In this document: piece by piece, positions 17,697 through 26,152 of the stretch | Position numbering within the stretch: the stretch's first letter is position 1 | How the letters are laid out: each line of letters begins with the position of its first letter | Assembly: GCA_022561385.1 (NCBI GenBank) | Contig: JADFRG010000003.1 | Coordinates: 1-64,000 of the forward strand | From: Chloroflexota bacterium | Lineage (GTDB): Bacteria; Chloroflexota; Anaerolineae; Anaerolineales; E44-bin32 | Length of the DNA stretch: 64,000 nt | Direction of reading: 5' to 3' | Position numbers and translations under genes: made by a program | The notes under the pieces: model-generated | The model's input: only the letters and a program-made list of their open reading frames with translations | What the model was told of the DNA's origin: nothing | Databases searched by the model: none

Positions 17697-18866
17697 TTAA
17701 CCAAAAGTCACCACCGCGGTCATTCCCCACTGCAGACGCGGATCGTCCCCGTCTAGGGCGATCTTCACCACATACGTCACATCCCCCTGCAGGATCTCGA
17801 ACAAGGGCCGGATGGCCGTGACCGTTCCTTTCAATTCCACATCCGATAGCGCGTCAAACGCCACCACCACCGACTGTCCGATCTCAATCTGGGGCAGCTC
17901 GATCTCGGTCAGGTTGTCGGTCTCGACAATCCAGCTGGAGAAGTTCGCCAGTACCACCGCCGGTTGGCCGGGGGCGGCCGTCTCGCCTACCTTGGTCATC
18001 ACACCGGCTACGGTGCCCGCAAAGGGCGCCCTCAGCTCAACGTTTGTTAACGCGGCCTCCGCCGCGGCCAGCTGCGCTTCGGCGTTCGCAAGCCGGGCCT
18101 CGGCCAAGGCAACATCGTCTGGATCCGGTCCATCCTTCAAGTCCTCCCACCCTCTCTCGGCATCTGCCTCTCGAGCTTGCGCAAGGGCCACTTCGGCATC
18201 GATCACAGCCTGATCAATCTCCGTCGGATAGCCCGTATACCAGTTGAGGCTAGACAACGCCAACCGATAACGTTGAACCGCGGCGGCGAAGTTTTTGTAG
18301 TCCTGTGCGTGCTCCGCATCGTCCGATGAAAATTTATTGCCTTGTCTTTCGGCAGCCTCCATGGCTTCCTTGGCCAATGCCAGCTCGGCCTCCGCGGCCC
18401 TCACGGTCGTGCTGCTGGCCCGCTGACCTTCCTGTTGGTTCCGCCACTTCCGCTCTGTGTCATCCAAGTCGTCCCTGGCGTTCGCCAATTCGGCTTTGGC
18501 CTGAGCAGCCATGCTCCCAGCATTCTCGTAGAGAGCATCCAACGCCTGCTGCGCGCCGATCCGCTCCAATCCAGCCGCGGCAACGGCCGCCTCAAACTGC
18601 TCTCGATTTGCCAAGCGTACGAGCGGCTGACCCTTTTCGACCGAATCCCCCTCCGCCACCAGCACTGCGCCGATCTCCCCCCCGGTGTTGAAGCTCAGCT
18701 GAGCCGATTCGATTGGATTCAGTCGGCCATCTGCGATGACCGAAAAGTCGTCGACAACGATGGGAATGGCGCCCTCTTCGGTTGGGTTTCCGTTGCTACC
18801 GCAAGCCGCCAACGCAACAGCCAGAATACCGAGTCCGATCCACTTTGATTTTCTAATATGCGTCAC
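17697..18866 (-). CDS. HlyD-family efflux adaptor lipoprotein
   Basis: Membrane-fusion/adaptor subunit of an ABC efflux or macrolide-type (MacA-like) system. From GTG 18866 there are 389 residues; GGGAG stands 8 nt before. A lipoprotein signal (ILAVALAAC) anchors it outside the membrane. A biotinyl-lipoyl-like half (VLVAEGDSVEKGQPLVRLAN), a long alpha-helical hairpin (~residues 75-260, rich in Ala/Glu/Gln) and a second lipoyl/beta-barrel half (LRAPFAGTVAGVMTKVGE) follow in the usual order. Third gene of the ABC operon, 62 nt after the permease. Confidence 0.88.
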   Translation of the reverse strand: MTHIRKSKWIGLGILAVALAACGSNGNPTEEGAIPIVVDDFSVIADGRLNPIESAQLSFNTGGEIGAVLVAEGDSVEKGQPLVRLANREQFEAAVAAAGLERIGAQQALDALYENAGSMAAQAKAELANARDDLDDTERKWRNQQEGQRASSTTVRAAEAELALAKEAMEAAERQGNKFSSDDAEHAQDYKNFAAAVQRYRLALSSLNWYTGYPTEIDQAVIDAEVALAQAREADAERGWEDLKDGPDPDDVALAEARLANAEAQLAAAEAALTNVELRAPFAGTVAGVMTKVGETAAPGQPAVVLANFSSWIVETDNLTEIELPQIEIGQSVVVAFDALSDVELKGTVTAIRPLFEILQGDVTYVVKIALDGDDPRLQWGMTAVVTFG

Positions 18867-18928
18867 GAATGAATACTCCCTGTGCCTCGAGCCCTCGATG
18901 GAGCCCGCTTGAATCCACATTGAAAGCT

Positions 18929-21316
18929 CTACTCATACGCCAGGCTTTCATTGACGCTGACCTGCGAGGCGCGCTTGGCCGGCACCCAGCTCGCCACGAG
19001 CGACAGGACCACCACGATCAGCAGCCAAATCCACAGCCCGCTCACCGAAAGCTGATACGGACCGGGAAACTGGATGATGTCTCCCAGGATGTTGACGAAG
19101 GGTCGGCCGACTAGGATGCTTAGGGGCACCGCGATCACCCAGCTCGTCAGTCCGAGCAGCAGGCCCTCCATGATCATGATCAGCCCGACATCTCGAGAGG
19201 AGGCGCCGACGGCGCGCATGACGCCGATCTCCCGCCTCCTCTCGATCACATTGATCGACAGGGTACCTGAGAGCCCGATGCTCCCTACGACCGCCATGAC
19301 GACCGTCATCGTCATCAGGATAGTGGTGAGAATGCCGAACTGCGCTTGGGCCTGCTCTTGCTCTTCTACGGAGGCGCGCACGAACGCCAGGCCGGTCCCC
19401 TGGGCCTCAAACATCTGCTCCAGGTCGCTCACCAGCGTATCTTGCGCCGTACGCGTAATGTCCCTCGAGACGATACGAGCAATCGAGGCCCGGCCTACTT
19501 GGTGCAGCTCCTCGTTCAGCGTATCGACATGCAAATAGGCCGTGGACTGGTCGTTAGTGAGATCGAAGATTAGACCGACAATGGTCCAGCTGGAAATGCC
19601 GGCGCCTCCCATATCGATTTCGATCTGATCTTCCAGCGTCAATCCCAAATCCTGCGCCAGCTTCTGATTGAGCAGCAAGGCGTGACCGTCCTCTGGATCG
19701 AGATTGCGACCCGCGGTCAACTTGGGCGTGTACATCTGTGTGTCTCTCGGGACTCCTTGAAGCGTGATGCGATAATCGGACCCGGCACTCGTATCCCCCG
19801 GCACTCGGGCGCCGGCACCCTGAGAGACCCACATCTCAACTCGCCCAACATTGGGGTGTCCTTCGATCATGGCTTCAACCTCATCGATGCGCTCAGGTCC
19901 TTCAAAGACGACGAAAGTATCGAAGCCCAGGCCGCCCCAAATCTCAGCGATGGCCTGCGTGAAGGAATAGTGCGTGGTGAGGACCATCATGAACACCGCT
20001 CCGGCCATGATCAGCACCGCCAGCGTCAGGGTCACGCGGCCCATCCGTCGGAAAGTGTTGCGCAACGAGAGCGTGACCATGCTGGGTAGGCCCCGAATAT
20101 TTGCCAGTACTCGATCGACCCGACCCATGCCGTAGCGGCCCGATCCCACACCATAACTGCGAATCGCATCACTTACCGATATCGCCACACCGCGCAGGAT
20201 CGGCCAGAGCGCCGCAATCAGTGGGACCAGCAAGCCAGCGGCGATTTGAATCCAGATCGAGGTCGACGCGAACTGGAAATCCAACACCGGAACATTGAGG
20301 ACGCCCAGGATGTAACCCGCGAGTGCGTAGCCGCCAAAGGCTCCCAGTGGTATGGCCAGGGCGAGCGCGAGAAGGCTATAGATCGCCACCCCAGCCAGGT
20401 ACATCTGCGAGATTTGGCGACGGACGCCGCCCACAGTTTTCATGATCCCGATCTGTGGAATCTGCTGAGCAATTACGGCGTTGATGGTATTGATAACCAG
20501 TATGGCGCTCAAAAATAGCACCGCCACTGCCATGACGGTCAGAATCAAGCCGATCCCGTCCAGGATATCCTGCGCCCAGTGACGCGTGGGGTCCCGGACC
20601 AGGCTGAAACCCACTCCGATGCCTTGCAGCGCCAGCTTGTCCTCCACAATTTCGGAGACCCGCTCTGCTTCTTCTTCGGTGTAATTGGGGATCGAGAAGC
20701 GCAGCTGATCGAAGTTTCTCGAGCCTGCTAGTCGCGACATGACTTCGCGGGTAACGTAAAAGGAAGGCTCGTCCGTGAAAGGTGGAGCCGCGACGCTGGG
20801 ATCTCGCAGGATGCCGGCCATGGTAAAAGGCCTGGCCTGTCCGTTGACCTCAAAGTAGATCGGCTGTCCAAGCCCCGGAATCCCATAGGGCTTCACGTGG
20901 TTCCACTCGACGAGCACCGAATTGGCGCCAGGCCAGGTTCCCTCACGCAACTCCAATAGGTCCAATTCCTGACTCTGGTAATCTTCAATCGCAACGATCG
21001 TGGCGTCCGCCCACCCGTCCGTGGGGAAAGCCTTCCAACTGACCCCCCGCCCTGCCCTTCCCTGAGCAGCCTGAACCTCTGGAAGGCGTTCGATGCTGGC
21101 AACACCGTCGTCGTCGATGAGTCCCCGCAGGAAGAGCCAGACGTTGCTCGGCGAGCTCGCGATTTGGGCCTCCGTCATTCGCCGGTCCATAAGTGTGTTG
21201 CTGGAGAGGATCATGCCAACCGCCATCACGCCGACGGCAATGCTCAACACAACAAGAACCGTCCTACCCTTGTTGATCCACAGATCTCGGATGACCTTGC
21301 GGTAGGCGATTCTCAT
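18929..21316 (-). CDS. ABC transporter permease with two FtsX domains
   Basis: A 795-residue MacB/LolC-like permease. There is one N-terminal membrane helix ([19 protein letters not shown]), a large extracytoplasmic MacB-type domain, an FtsX domain of three helices near residues 265-390, a second N-terminal-like helix and periplasmic domain, and a C-terminal FtsX domain ([20 protein letters not shown], then the last helices). This is the ~800-residue fused form with two FtsX units. ATG overlaps the ATPase stop (ATGA), so translation is coupled. The substrate may be a lipid, peptide or drug. Confidence 0.9.
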   Translation of the reverse strand: MRIAYRKVIRDLWINKGRTVLVVLSIAVGVMAVGMILSSNTLMDRRMTEAQIASSPSNVWLFLRGLIDDDGVASIERLPEVQAAQGRAGRGVSWKAFPTDGWADATIVAIEDYQSQELDLLELREGTWPGANSVLVEWNHVKPYGIPGLGQPIYFEVNGQARPFTMAGILRDPSVAAPPFTDEPSFYVTREVMSRLAGSRNFDQLRFSIPNYTEEEAERVSEIVEDKLALQGIGVGFSLVRDPTRHWAQDILDGIGLILTVMAVAVLFLSAILVINTINAVIAQQIPQIGIMKTVGGVRRQISQMYLAGVAIYSLLALALAIPLGAFGGYALAGYILGVLNVPVLDFQFASTSIWIQIAAGLLVPLIAALWPILRGVAISVSDAIRSYGVGSGRYGMGRVDRVLANIRGLPSMVTLSLRNTFRRMGRVTLTLAVLIMAGAVFMMVLTTHYSFTQAIAEIWGGLGFDTFVVFEGPERIDEVEAMIEGHPNVGRVEMWVSQGAGARVPGDTSAGSDYRITLQGVPRDTQMYTPKLTAGRNLDPEDGHALLLNQKLAQDLGLTLEDQIEIDMGGAGISSWTIVGLIFDLTNDQSTAYLHVDTLNEELHQVGRASIARIVSRDITRTAQDTLVSDLEQMFEAQGTGLAFVRASVEEQEQAQAQFGILTTILMTMTVVMAVVGSIGLSGTLSINVIERRREIGVMRAVGASSRDVGLIMIMEGLLLGLTSWVIAVPLSILVGRPFVNILGDIIQFPGPYQLSVSGLWIWLLIVVVLSLVASWVPAKRASQVSVNESLAYE

Positions 21317-22017
21317 TTCCCGGACCGCGCTCCGTTTTCGAATAACTCTCCGTCCAGCACTTCAATCACACGCGGGATCCGCGCGGCAAGCGAGTTCGAG
21401 TGCGTGACCATCAAGAAGGTCTTTCCCCGAGCCACAAGCTCCTCGAACGTGTCCACGACGCCGTGGGCGGTCTTGCTGTCCAGGTTTCCGGTCGGCTCAT
21501 CCCCCACCAGTAGCGGAGGATCATTGGCCAGCGCGCGGGCAATGGCCGCCCGCTGCTGCTGACCGCCCGAGAGCGCGTTGGGAAACTTTTGTGCCTGGTC
21601 GGCCAAGCCCACCTGCTCCAAGAGCATCTGGGCCCGCTCCAGTCGTTCCTTCGGCCGCCCCCTCCGCGCGAAGTCCATAGGCAGGATCACGTTCTCCAGG
21701 ACAGTGAGCGTGGGCAATAGCTGGAAAAACTGGAATACGACCCCAACGGTGTCGCCTCGCCAGCGGGCCAGACGGTCCTCGTTAAGTTCGGTGAGGTCCT
21801 GTCCGTTGACGAGGACTTGACCGGCGGTCGGTCGGTCGACGCCAGTAATCATGTTGAGCAGCGTCGACTTTCCGCTTCCCGACGGACCGCGAATGCCGAC
21901 AAACTCGCCGGCGCCAACTCTCAGATTGACGCGCTTGAGGGCGTGAATCGGCCCCTGTGGGCCCTCATAGTCCTTAACGACGTCTCGAATATCGACCAGC
22001 GCCGCGTGATCGCTCAT
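21313..22017 (-). CDS. ABC transporter ATP-binding protein (MacB/LolD type)
   Basis: A 234-residue ATPase that powers the downstream FtsX permease. Walker A is [12 protein letters not shown], signature [15 protein letters not shown], Walker [14 protein letters not shown], with a switch histidine in MVTHSN. The [14 protein letters not shown] and [13 protein letters not shown] segments are typical of the lipoprotein-release/macrolide class. ATG 22017 is preferred over GTG 22026 because GGTGAG sits 8 nt before it. First gene of the ATPase-permease-adaptor operon. Confidence 0.95.
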   Translation of the reverse strand: MSDHAALVDIRDVVKDYEGPQGPIHALKRVNLRVGAGEFVGIRGPSGSGKSTLLNMITGVDRPTAGQVLVNGQDLTELNEDRLARWRGDTVGVVFQFFQLLPTLTVLENVILPMDFARRGRPKERLERAQMLLEQVGLADQAQKFPNALSGGQQQRAAIARALANDPPLLVGDEPTGNLDSKTAHGVVDTFEELVARGKTFLMVTHSNSLAARIPRVIEVLDGELFENGARSGK

Positions 22018-22285
22018 CTGTCGCACTCACCGTGGATCAACCCTATATACGCAGACATTTTAGAAACGTCGCGGGTGGGAAGCTTGATCAACCCGACCGC
22101 GGCAGGAATACGAATTTTACTTGATGAGGAGAAGAACCCCATAATTTCCACGGCAGCTAGCTTAACCTGAAGGCTGCGCTATATCAATGGGGCCTCGGAT
22201 ATGGGCTTGGCGCCCCACGCAGATCTGCGGCGAGGGATTGCGAATCAGCGCGGTTTGAAGGAGAAATATGTCCGGGGGGGTCCAG

Positions 22286-24151
22286 CTACTCGACCGTAAC
22301 ACTTTTTGCCAGATTGCGCGGTTGGTCCACGTCCGCACCCCGGAGCACCGCGATATGGTAGGCCAGGAGCTGCAGCGGGATTATGGTCGTGACCGGATTG
22401 AGCAGCCAGGGGGTTTCGGGAACCCAAAGAATGTGGTCCGCAACTTCGGATATGAGATCATCTCCGTCGGTCGCCACCGCGATCACCACCCCACCCCTGG
22501 CTTTGGTCTGCTCCACCTGGCTGACGGTTTTCTCGTACCAGGGATCCTGCGGGCATATGACGATTACCGGCATGTGCTCATCTATCAGCGCAATCGGACC
22601 GTGCTTCATCTCTCCCGCAGGGTATCCTTCGGCGTGAATATAGGAGATCTCCTTCAACTTTAGAGCCCCCTCGTATGCGGTCGGCATGTTGATGCCTCGC
22701 CCCAGGTAGAGGCAGTGGTCAATATCTTTCATGTGCCGCGCGATCCGCTCGGCCTGATCGCTGCGATCCAGGGACTTTCCCACCAGGTCCGGCACGCGCC
22801 TCAAATCCGCGACCAATCGTCGACGGTCGGCCTCCTCGATCGTCCCCCTGAGCTCCGCCAGGAGCACGGCCAGCATATATAAATCCACGAGAGGGGCGGT
22901 ATAGGCCTTGGTGGAGGCCACTCCGATTTCGGGGCCGGCAAACATGCTGATATAGCTGTCCGCGGCTCGCATCGCCTGCGAACCAATCACATTAACGATG
23001 CTCCAGATCTCGGCGCCGCGCGCGCGGGCTTCCTCCATTGCTGCCAGGGTATCCGCCGTCTCTCCGGACTGGCTGATGGCCAGGACCACCGTCCCCTCAT
23101 CTACCAACGGCTCCCGGTAGCGAAATTCCGAGGCGATATCGACCTCGACCGGAAGCCTGGCCAGACGCTCGATCAGGATCTTGCCCACCATGCCTGCGTG
23201 CGCGGCAGTTCCACAAGCGATGATAATGATCTTACGGATGTTGCGGGCCGAATTTTCGTCGAGCTCCAGATGCTCGAACCGCACCCGACCGGCCTTAAAA
23301 TCCGCCCGGCCGCCGATGGTGTCGGTGAGGGATCGCGCCTGCTCATTAATTTCCTTGAGCATGAAGTGTTTGTATTCACCTTTTTCGGCAGACACCGGAT
23401 CCCACGGCACGGTCTGGACTTCCAACTCTACCGGTTCCCCGTCCAACGTATAGGCCTCAAAGCCGTCCGCGGTGATAACTGCCATCTGGCCCGAATCAAG
23501 GAATGCCATCGTGCGAGTGTGTTCGAGGATGGCCGGAATATCCGATGCCACGAACATCTCTCCCTCCCCTATTCCAATGACCACCCCCCCTGCGTTTCCC
23601 AGTCGGGCGGCTACGATTTTGTCCGGCTCGCGGGCGGATAACAACACAATTCCGTGGGCTCCTCGCAGGTGCCCCAGGGCCATACGCGAGGCCTCGACAA
23701 TACCGCCCGCCTCCCCCGGGGATCCTCCGGAATTCGCAAACAGATAACGCTCTATCAAATGCGCAATCACTTCTGTATCGGTATCCGAGCTGAATTTAAC
23801 GCCCTCTGCCGATAGCTCCTCCTTGAGCGAAAGAAAATTCTCCACGATGCCATTGTGGACCAACACCACCTCGCCGGATTCGCTGGTGTGGGGATGGGCA
23901 TTCCGGGCGCTGGGCTCGCCGTGAGTGGCCCAGCGCGTGTGCCCGATGCCGATCGTACCTTCCATAGGCGAGTCGGCCAGGAGCGCGCCCAAATTCTCAA
24001 TTTTTCCCGCGTCGCGACGGATCTCTATCTTGCCGGCATGTACAATGGCCAGGCCCGCCGAATCGTAGCCCCTGTATTCCAGGCGTTTGAGTCCATCGTA
24101 AATAATGGGGGTTGCATCGCGCGACCCGACATAGCCGACGATTCCGCACAT
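22286..24151 (-). CDS. glmS: glutamine-fructose-6-phosphate aminotransferase (isomerizing)
   Basis: Makes glucosamine-6-phosphate from fructose-6-phosphate and glutamine, the entry to amino-sugar and peptidoglycan precursors. 621 residues. Cys2 (MCGIVGYVG) is the glutaminase nucleophile, with GHTRWATHGEPS and HNGIVEN in the amidotransferase half. Two SIS domains follow (ISQSGETADTLAAMEEAR, EVASTKAYT-like GVASTKAYTAP), and the C-terminus is NLAKSVTVE. AGGAG lies 9 nt before ATG 24151. A ribozyme-like leader precedes it, suggesting glucosamine-6-phosphate feedback on the mRNA. Confidence 0.97.
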   Translation of the reverse strand: MCGIVGYVGSRDATPIIYDGLKRLEYRGYDSAGLAIVHAGKIEIRRDAGKIENLGALLADSPMEGTIGIGHTRWATHGEPSARNAHPHTSESGEVVLVHNGIVENFLSLKEELSAEGVKFSSDTDTEVIAHLIERYLFANSGGSPGEAGGIVEASRMALGHLRGAHGIVLLSAREPDKIVAARLGNAGGVVIGIGEGEMFVASDIPAILEHTRTMAFLDSGQMAVITADGFEAYTLDGEPVELEVQTVPWDPVSAEKGEYKHFMLKEINEQARSLTDTIGGRADFKAGRVRFEHLELDENSARNIRKIIIIACGTAAHAGMVGKILIERLARLPVEVDIASEFRYREPLVDEGTVVLAISQSGETADTLAAMEEARARGAEIWSIVNVIGSQAMRAADSYISMFAGPEIGVASTKAYTAPLVDLYMLAVLLAELRGTIEEADRRRLVADLRRVPDLVGKSLDRSDQAERIARHMKDIDHCLYLGRGINMPTAYEGALKLKEISYIHAEGYPAGEMKHGPIALIDEHMPVIVICPQDPWYEKTVSQVEQTKARGGVVIAVATDGDDLISEVADHILWVPETPWLLNPVTTIIPLQLLAYHIAVLRGADVDQPRNLAKSVTVE

Positions 24152-24186
24152 GGATGTTCTCCTGAGTTTAGTTACAAAGCTGAGGC

Positions 24187-24405
24187 CACTGTCCGGGTAT
24201 TGGCCGCGGCGTTACCGCCTCGGCGTTGTTCCCAGGTACCGTATAAAGAAAGGTGCGGGCGGTGGCACGCCCGGAGGGCATCCGCTGATCGTTCGATATT
24301 CCCGGTCCGGCGGTGGAGAGCCGCCGGTTTGCTCCGGTTAGCCCCGCCGCGCGGCGGGGAACCCTCTCCCTCGTCACCCTGGCCTATCGCCAGGGCCTTG
24401 CGCTT
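24187..24405 (-). ncRNA. glmS ribozyme-like leader RNA with a GC-rich insertion
   Basis: Read on the minus strand, the glmS leader follows the glmS ribozyme order. AAGCGCAAGG (cleavage expected before the G at 24403) is followed by a P1 hairpin CCCTGG...CCAGGG, then TGACGAGGGAGAGGGTT, then ATATCGAACGATCAGCGGATG with GCCCTCCGGG, a P3-like hairpin CGGGCG...CGCCCG, and a P4-like domain (CCTGGGAACAA ... CCAATACCCGG) ending ~35 nt before the glmS start. These segments match the conserved blocks of Bacillus glmS ribozymes. Between AGGGTT and TATCGA lie about 60 extra nt forming two GC-rich hairpins (24318-24360 region), absent from the Bacillus RNAs I remember. Known role: self-cleavage with glucosamine-6-phosphate as cofactor. 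Recognised by eye; no covariance search was run. Confidence 0.8.
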
Positions 24406-24476
24406 ACCTTTCCAGCATAGGCTCGCTGCTCCCTTTCACCTTCCTTTCCTGATGCTCCCAGCACAACGGGGCCGAC

Positions 24477-24482
24477 ATTATA
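24477..24482 (-). promoter_or_regulatory. -10 box of the glmS promoter
   Basis: Minus strand TATAAT preceded by TG. It lies ~70 nt before the ribozyme cleavage site, giving a leader of ~320 nt in total. The -35 box is not clear. Confidence 0.55.
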
Positions 24483-24569
24483 CACGCCTCCCCTATGATA
24501 GTCCTTAGCATGCGGTCCCTCCGCATGATTGCGGCCGCTAAGATCGGGGTCCGAATTCTTTAAAGTAAT

Positions 24570-24644
24570 GTCATTGCGAGTGCAGCGAAGCAATCTCCTC
24601 CCGGGTATTGGGGATTGCTTCGTCGCTACGCTCCTCGCAATGAC
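24570..24644. repeat. intergenic palindromic repeat (CATTGCGAG type)
   Basis: An inverted repeat with outer ends GTCATTGCGAG and CTCGCAATGAC and inner arms GCGAAGCAATC / GATTGCTTCGTCGC. This is the well-known dispersed hairpin seen between genes in many bacteria. Lying 18 nt after the plsC stop, it could also act as an mRNA end or stabiliser. Confidence 0.8.
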
Positions 24645-24662
24645 GATTCGATGATTTTCGCT

Positions 24663-25418
24663 TCACCACATCTCGATCGTGTCGGTCGTCGCACGGCTCA
24701 GATCCGAATAGACGCCCCGTCGCTCCGCCGGCAGCATTCGCGCCAGTACATACATCGCTTCGTCGGTCATCATCCGTAGGCGGTCGTGGTCCCGCCATCC
24801 TTCAAGCGGCTTGAATCTGAATGGCCGCCCCACTCTCACGGTGGCGGGCACCAGATCGTTTCTACCAATGATCAGAGTCGGGTAACCTTCCGTGCCTTCG
24901 ACTGCCACTGGGACGATGGGAGCCCCGCTCTTCAGGGCCAGATAGGCCAGCCCAGTTTTTGCACGCTGCAGGCTGGAATGGCGCGTGCCTTCGGGCGCCA
25001 CCATCAGCACCTCGCCGGCTTCAAGCACCGAAAACGCCTTGCGCAGCGCGCCTCGATCTACTTCGTCACGCCGGACCGGGATCACGCCCCAAAGGCGAGG
25101 GAATATCCCCCAACCCGGAATGCGGGACACGTCGTGGCGCGCGAACGGGACGGCGTTTCTGGGCAATACACTCAACACCACGATGGGATCAATAAACCCT
25201 ATGTGGTTGAAGATCACAATCGCCGATCCGGTCGCCGGGAGGTTGTTGACGTCTACGGCGCTGCCGAGCCTGGCCACTAGTCGATAACCGGCCTGGTGAA
25301 TAAGCCATCGGAGGAAATTACGCCTGCGCTCCAGCCGTTTGTGATCGTAGATCAAGCGAGGTTTCGTTGCCTGGAAAGCCGGGCTTGTTTCCGAGGGATC
25401 GGGGTTTACTTTGGCCAT
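24663..25418 (-). CDS. plsC: 1-acyl-sn-glycerol-3-phosphate acyltransferase
   Basis: Makes phosphatidic acid by acylating lysophosphatidate at the membrane. 251 residues from ATG 25418 (TTG 25433 is possible). Acyltransferase block I is NHIGFID (the N/H-x4-D motif), followed by VIPVRRDEVDR and block III APEGTRHSS, and block IV IVPVAVEGTEG. Last gene of the long minus-strand run and 45 nt after cmk, a pairing often found in bacteria. The C-terminus ends in a short hydrophilic tail. Confidence 0.92.
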   Translation of the reverse strand: MAKVNPDPSETSPAFQATKPRLIYDHKRLERRRNFLRWLIHQAGYRLVARLGSAVDVNNLPATGSAIVIFNHIGFIDPIVVLSVLPRNAVPFARHDVSRIPGWGIFPRLWGVIPVRRDEVDRGALRKAFSVLEAGEVLMVAPEGTRHSSLQRAKTGLAYLALKSGAPIVPVAVEGTEGYPTLIIGRNDLVPATVRVGRPFRFKPLEGWRDHDRLRMMTDEAMYVLARMLPAERRGVYSDLSRATTDTIEMW

Positions 25419-25462
25419 CTCACGTTTCAGCAACCGACGAAGGGCTAGTAGCGCAACTTGAT

Positions 25463-26152
25463 TTATGCCTGCACGAGCCCGAGCGCCCGTTCCAGCGTTT
25501 CTTCGACTCCGAGATGAGTGGAATCGAGGATCACCGCGTCTTCCGCCGGTTGCAGCGGGGCGAGATCGCGGCTGGAGTCGATGTGGTCGCGTGCGCGCAT
25601 CGAATCCAGGACCTCTTCATACTCCACCTGTTCTCCGCGCGCCATACGTTCCTTATATCTGCGCTCTGCGCGCGCCTCCACCGTGGCATCCAGATAGAGC
25701 TTCAGGTCGGCTTCGGGAAATACAACCGTGCCGATGTCGCGGCCGACCATAACCACCTTCCCCCGTCTGCCAATCTCTCGCTGTATTACCGTCATGGCCT
25801 GCCTGACTCCGGCGTAGGCCGAGACCCTGGAAACGTTGGCATCTACCGCCTCCGAACGGATCTCCCAGGTCACGTCTTCGCCGTTCACTATCACATCATA
25901 TGGACGGCCGTCCGCTTTGGATGGAGGGCGAACATCGATTGAAAGTTCGAAAGCTAGCTTTGTGATGCGCTTTTCATCGCCGGGTGGAATTCCTGCTCGC
26001 AGGCCGGCAAGGGTGGCGGCTCGATACATGACGCCCGTGTCGAAGTAGAGATACCCTAAGTGCTTCGCCAGACGTTGTGCGAGCGTAGACTTGCCCGACG
26101 CAGCTGGGCCGTCGATGGCGATAATTCTGTTGGGCTCAGGGTTCTGACTCAA
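25463..26152 (-). CDS. cmk: cytidylate kinase
   Basis: Phosphorylates CMP/dCMP with ATP. The P-loop is IAIDGPAASGKST near the N-terminus, followed by YFDTGVMYRAATLAGL, VMVGRDIGTVVFPEA and the lid segment DATVEARAERRYKE, all standard. The frame opens at TTG 26170; TTG 26152 is preferred since it gives an 8-residue lead to the P-loop and has GAGGA upstream. Either start overlaps the end of the upstream membrane protein gene, so it belongs to the same transcript. Confidence 0.93.
   Translation of the reverse strand: MSQNPEPNRIIAIDGPAASGKSTLAQRLAKHLGYLYFDTGVMYRAATLAGLRAGIPPGDEKRITKLAFELSIDVRPPSKADGRPYDVIVNGEDVTWEIRSEAVDANVSRVSAYAGVRQAMTVIQREIGRRGKVVMVGRDIGTVVFPEADLKLYLDATVEARAERRYKERMARGEQVEYEEVLDSMRARDHIDSSRDLAPLQPAEDAVILDSTHLGVEETLERALGLVQA

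Noticed and set aside
24187-24405. RNase P RNA or tmRNA as an explanation for the structured glmS leader
   Set aside because: Neither the RNase P conserved core nor a tRNA-like end is present, while the glmS ribozyme blocks are in order.
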